The notes under the pieces: generated by a model
What the model was told of the DNA's origin: nothing
The model's input: the letters and a program-made list of their open reading frames with translations, nothing else
Database searches by the model: none
Made by a program: the position numbers and the translations under genes
Shown: positions 6,343-9,363 of the stretch, in pieces
Layout: every line of letters starts with the position of its first letter
Position numbering within the stretch: the first letter of the stretch is position 1
DNA from: Bacteroidetes bacterium UBA6661
GTDB taxonomy: Bacteria > Bacteroidota > Bacteroidia > AKYH767-A > OLB10
Direction: 5' to 3'
DNA length: 9,363 bases
NCBI GenBank assembly: GCA_002455375.1
Contig: DKKR01000003.1
Span: 32,887 to 42,249, forward strand

Positions 6343-6350
6343 TATATTCG
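6343..6350 (+). promoter_or_regulatory. Possible -7 element upstream of acsA
   Basis: TATATTCG is one base off the Bacteroidota -7 consensus TAnnTTTG and lies 29 bp ahead of the acsA ATG. No TTTG is present at the usual distance upstream. The 128-bp gap after selD (6252-6379) has room for a promoter, and this is its best candidate. No convincing terminator hairpin for selD was found in the gap. Confidence 0.22.
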
Positions 6351-6379
6351 TGGCAGTGATTTTTTAAAGTTTTAATAAA

Positions 6380-8290
6380 ATGTATCCATATCAGATAACA
6401 TCAGAAGAGCAATATACCAATGACTATCGCAACAGCGTTGAAAACCCTGAAAAATTCTGGGCTGACATTGCACAGTATTTTTCCTGGAAGAAAACATGGG
6501 ATAAAGTATTAAGTGCTGATTTTGAAAAAGCAGAAGTGAAATGGTTTGCGGGAGCAAAACTCAACATTACTGAAAACTGTCTGGACAGACATATTGAAAA
6601 ATTAGCATCACAACCTGCCATTATCTGGGAGCCCAACGACCCTAACGAACATTATCGTGTTTTAACTTACAAAGAGCTGCTGTTTAAAGTAAAGCAGTTT
6701 GCTAACGTTCTAAAAAATAATGGCGTAAAAAAAGGTGATCGCGTTTGTATCTACATGGGCATGATTCCTGAACTGGCAATAGCTGTCTTAGCTTGCGCAC
6801 GAATTGGTGCAATTCATTCTGTGATTTTTGGAGGTTTTTCTGCGCGTTCTATTGCAGACCGCTTGCAGGATGCTGATGCGCGTTTTATTGTTACCTGTGA
6901 TGGAGCCTTTCGCGGAGCAAAAGATATTCCATTGAAAGCAATTATTGACGATGCACTTGAAAGTTGTCCGTTTGTACAACGGGTAATTGTGTGTACACGC
7001 ACACATACTCCTGTCAGCATGATTAAGGGCAGAGATGTATGGTGGGAAGATGAAATTAAAATTGTTGAAACTCAAGGTAACCCTGACTGTATTGCCGAAG
7101 TGATGGATGCTGAAGACGTATTGTTTATTCTTTACACTTCCGGTTCAACAGGAAAGCCTAAAGGAGTAGTGCACTCAGTAGCCGGCTATATGGTGTGGAC
7201 AAACTACACTTTTGTCAATGTGTTTCAATACACACCCGGACAAATATATTTCTGTACGGCTGACATTGGTTGGATTACAGGACATAGTTATCTTCTCTAT
7301 GGCCCTCTAAGTGCAGGAGCAACAACCATGATGTTTGAAGGGATTCCAACTTTTCCTGATGCAGGCCGGTTTTGGGATATTACTCAAAAACATAAAGTAG
7401 ATATTTTATATACTGCACCTACAGCAATTAGAAGTCTAATGGCTTATGGAACATCTTATCTCGAAGGAAAAGATTTGAGTTCATTAAAAGTGCTTGGTAC
7501 TGTTGGTGAGCCAATCAATGAAGAAGCATGGTATTGGTACTATGAGAATGTGGGTAAAAGTAAATGCCCAATTGTTGATACGTGGTGGCAGACAGAAACC
7601 GGTGGTATAATGATTTCGAATCTTGCAGGTGTAACACCTCATAAACCTACTTATGCCACATTGCCAATGCCCGGAGTGCTTCCTTGTCTGGTTGATGAAA
7701 CCGGTAATGAACTTGCAGACAATGGTGTCAGTGGTAATTTATGTATTAAGCAGGCATGGCCGGGAATGATTCGTACCACCTATGGCGATCATGAGCGTTG
7801 CCGTCAGACTTATTTTTCGACTTATAAAAACATGTACTTTACCGGTGATGGTTGCCTGCGCGACAAAGACGGTAACTATAGAATAACAGGGCGTGTTGAT
7901 GATGTACTTAATGTAAGTGGTCACCGTATCGGCACTGCCGAAGTAGAGAATGCAATTAATATGCATCAGGGAGTTGTTGAAAGTGCTGTAGTAGGTTTCC
8001 CGCATGATATTAAAGGGCAAGGTATTTATGCCTTTGTTATTTTTAATGGAATGCATGTTGACGAGGAGCACACCAGAAAGGATGTAATTCAGACAGTGTC
8101 ACGAATTATTGGTGCTATTGCCAAGCCGGATAAGATTCAGTTTGTTTCTGGACTTCCTAAAACACGCAGCGGAAAGATAATGCGAAGAATTTTACGCAAA
8201 ATTGCAGAAGGAGAATTAAATAATCTTGGCGACACTACAACACTTCTTGATCCCGGCATTGTTGAAGAAATTAAATCCGGGCGATTGTAA
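6380..8290 (+). CDS. acsA: Acetate--CoA ligase (acetyl-CoA synthetase, AMP-forming)
   Basis: This cytoplasmic enzyme activates acetate with ATP to acetyl-AMP, then transfers it to CoA. The 636-residue protein is full length (Salmonella Acs has 652). It starts with the Acs N-terminal region, including FWADIAQYFSWKKTWDKVL. The ANL core has the P-loop YTSGSTGKPKGVVHS (252-266), DIGWITGHSYLLYGPL, and DTWWQTETGG (400-409), whose second Trp (403) matches the Trp that limits the acyl pocket to acetate. FTGDGCLRDKDGNYRITGR and DDVLNVSGHRIGTAEVE follow around 487-525. The C-terminal PKTRSGKIMRRILRKIA holds Lys599, equivalent to Salmonella Lys609, which is essential for adenylation and inactivated by acetylation; no Pat or CobB homologue is in the window. 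It stands alone, 128 bp after selD. The start ATG follows an A/T-rich leader. The Trp makes acetate more likely than propionate as substrate. Confidence 0.97.
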   Translation: MYPYQITSEEQYTNDYRNSVENPEKFWADIAQYFSWKKTWDKVLSADFEKAEVKWFAGAKLNITENCLDRHIEKLASQPAIIWEPNDPNEHYRVLTYKELLFKVKQFANVLKNNGVKKGDRVCIYMGMIPELAIAVLACARIGAIHSVIFGGFSARSIADRLQDADARFIVTCDGAFRGAKDIPLKAIIDDALESCPFVQRVIVCTRTHTPVSMIKGRDVWWEDEIKIVETQGNPDCIAEVMDAEDVLFILYTSGSTGKPKGVVHSVAGYMVWTNYTFVNVFQYTPGQIYFCTADIGWITGHSYLLYGPLSAGATTMMFEGIPTFPDAGRFWDITQKHKVDILYTAPTAIRSLMAYGTSYLEGKDLSSLKVLGTVGEPINEEAWYWYYENVGKSKCPIVDTWWQTETGGIMISNLAGVTPHKPTYATLPMPGVLPCLVDETGNELADNGVSGNLCIKQAWPGMIRTTYGDHERCRQTYFSTYKNMYFTGDGCLRDKDGNYRITGRVDDVLNVSGHRIGTAEVENAINMHQGVVESAVVGFPHDIKGQGIYAFVIFNGMHVDEEHTRKDVIQTVSRIIGAIAKPDKIQFVSGLPKTRSGKIMRRILRKIAEGELNNLGDTTTLLDPGIVEEIKSGRL

Positions 8291-8346
8291 GCTAAGCTTG
8301 TTGTCAATTAACATTATCTTGTAAATAACATTAAACTTTTCTAAGG

Positions 8347-8375
8347 TTTCCACGAGCGGTGATGCTATAGTTTTG
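8347..8375 (+). promoter_or_regulatory. Candidate Bacteroidota promoter for the last gene
   Basis: TAGTTTTG (8368-8375) matches the -7 consensus TAnnTTTG exactly. Seventeen bp upstream lies TTTC (8347-8350), three of four bases of the -33 TTTG. Transcription would start near 8381-8383, about 10-12 nt before the GTG start at 8393, giving a very short leader. This supports a separate promoter for the last gene, though it is only 102 bp after acsA and read-through is possible. Confidence 0.4.
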
Positions 8376-8392
8376 ACTCACAAGTTTTATAT

Positions 8393-9363
8393 GTGAACAG
8401 GGTTGTAGTTTCTTCCATAATTTCTATTGTCATTATTGGGTTGATGGCTGTGGGCTATTATTATTTTTCTGCCTATCGTGAAAAATTTTCTGCTACAGAA
8501 GATGCATTGCCTAATGATGCTGCTATAGTAATAAGAGGTAGTATTGGTGATTTATATACTTCTTTAGAAAAAGTTGGAGTGTGGAATGAAAAAGACTCAC
8601 TTACTGTGATGTATCGTTTTAAAAAGGAGATGCATACATTGCTTAGTAACACAACCAGTATGTTTGATGTAGCCGATTTGCTTGAATCGCCACAGACAAC
8701 AATTGCAGTTTTAGCAACAGGAGCACGCAATGCCGAACTACTTTATCTTGTTCCTTCACGCAAAGAGTTAAATATTGATGCTTTGCAAAAAGCGCTAACA
8801 GGTCAGATGAGTAAAAATAAATCAAGAACATTTGCCGGTGTCAGCATTTACGAAATACAATTCAGTAATTTTAAGTCATCATTTACGTTTGCTTTTGCTA
8901 ATGGTATTTTTATTGGAAGCTTTAACGCAGGCTTGGTTGAAGATGCTATAAGACAACAGGCAACAGGCAAACCCTTTGGTGGTAATGTTTCAGCACAAAA
9001 GCTTTACAAGGAAGTGTCTGTTTCAACAGGAACGATACTCGGCCTTAATTATCCAGCATTAAAAAAACTTTTCAGTGTTGTAATAAGTTCAGATCAGTTT
9101 AATGAATTAGCTAATCTTGAAAAATGGGCAGAATGGTCTTTTCATAACCTGACATTTGATGGTAATTCTATTAATGCAAGTGGCACAGTTCTTATTTCGG
9201 ATTCAACACAACAAATTACTGATTTTGGAAATGCGCGTTCTTCAGCAGATTTGTTGTGGTCAGTGCTTCCTGATGATGTTTCTGCCTTACAGATAATCTC
9301 CTTTAAAGATGCGCAAATTTGGAGTGATAAGAATCAAAGAAGAAATGCAGATAATGAAGAAAT
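8393..9363 (+). CDS. Membrane-anchored protein of unknown function, 3' end cut (DUF3352-like?)
   Basis: An open frame of 323 codons runs to the window end without a stop. The start is GTG (8393-8395): an in-frame TGA lies at 8360-8362, and no ATG lies between. An ATG two bases earlier (8391) is out of frame and is followed at once by TGA. The protein begins MNRVVVSSIISIVIIGLMAV and continues GYYYFSAYREKF, one membrane helix at about 3-25 with the rest probably outside. The ALPNDAAIVIRGSI stretch after the helix (about 39-52), and later strands such as FTFAFANGIFIGSFNAGLVE, recall large Bacteroidota proteins annotated as DUF3352 or as hypothetical, with repeated alpha/beta units. I cannot name a function. 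Base and codon use look like the neighbours. The full length is probably well above the 323 residues seen. Confidence 0.7.
   Translation, partial: MNRVVVSSIISIVIIGLMAVGYYYFSAYREKFSATEDALPNDAAIVIRGSIGDLYTSLEKVGVWNEKDSLTVMYRFKKEMHTLLSNTTSMFDVADLLESPQTTIAVLATGARNAELLYLVPSRKELNIDALQKALTGQMSKNKSRTFAGVSIYEIQFSNFKSSFTFAFANGIFIGSFNAGLVEDAIRQQATGKPFGGNVSAQKLYKEVSVSTGTILGLNYPALKKLFSVVISSDQFNELANLEKWAEWSFHNLTFDGNSINASGTVLISDSTQQITDFGNARSSADLLWSVLPDDVSALQIISFKDAQIWSDKNQRRNADNEE

Noticed and set aside
7739..8071. A 110-codon minus-strand open frame within acsA
   Set aside because: It is antisense to conserved Acs core motifs, and its translation shows no domain or credible start context.
8473..8831. Two minus-strand open frames (85 and 62 codons) near the right end
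   Set aside because: The opposite strand holds a 323-codon frame with a membrane helix and family-like segments, which is the better gene.
1..9363. CRISPR array, insertion sequence, tRNA/rRNA, phage or defence genes
   Set aside because: No spaced direct repeats, transposase, terminal inverted repeats or RNA-gene signatures were seen; all long frames are accounted for by household genes.

Overview
The window is an AT-rich stretch of a Bacteroidota chromosome. By gene style it is close to the Chitinophagales/Sphingobacteriales, but the exact family cannot be fixed from sequence alone. Three things point there: the two-ExbD Ton operon with an 'RNKSYGAY'-type TonB N-terminus, the near absence of Shine-Dalgarno sequences, and promoter-like elements of the TTTG / TAnnTTTG type. 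All nine genes can be placed in a family or described; two are cut by the window ends.

Left part (1-3240, minus strand): one compact operon read right to left, exbB - exbD - exbD - tonB - small two-helix membrane protein - start of a lipoprotein that looks like the Bacteroidota PstS-like phosphate-binding family. Gaps are 30, 6, 2 and 12 bp, and the last pair overlaps by 11 bp. ExbB/ExbD form the proton-driven motor in the inner membrane, and TonB carries the force to outer-membrane receptors.

Middle (3241-4172): a 164-bp spacer, a stand-alone 60-residue PspC-domain protein (minus), a 150-bp divergent promoter region with a good Bacteroidota promoter for pspC, and a small LEA type 2 lipoprotein (plus).

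Right of centre (4186-6251, plus strand): selU (mnmH) and selD overlap by 4 bp (ATGA). SelD makes selenophosphate and SelU uses it to convert 2-thiouridine-34 of certain tRNAs to 2-selenouridine. No selenocysteine gene (selA, selB, selC) is seen here, and SelD itself has Cys at the active site.

Right part (6380-9363, plus strand): an intact acetyl-CoA synthetase (acsA), then a GTG-started, membrane-anchored protein of unknown function that runs off the window end.

No mobile element, CRISPR array, RNA gene or defence-like module was found. The window reads as ordinary core genome. The points worth a second look are the unstudied passenger genes in the Ton operon, the lipoprotein gene ahead of selU-selD, and a few regulatory-looking sites. 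I see no convincing undescribed system.
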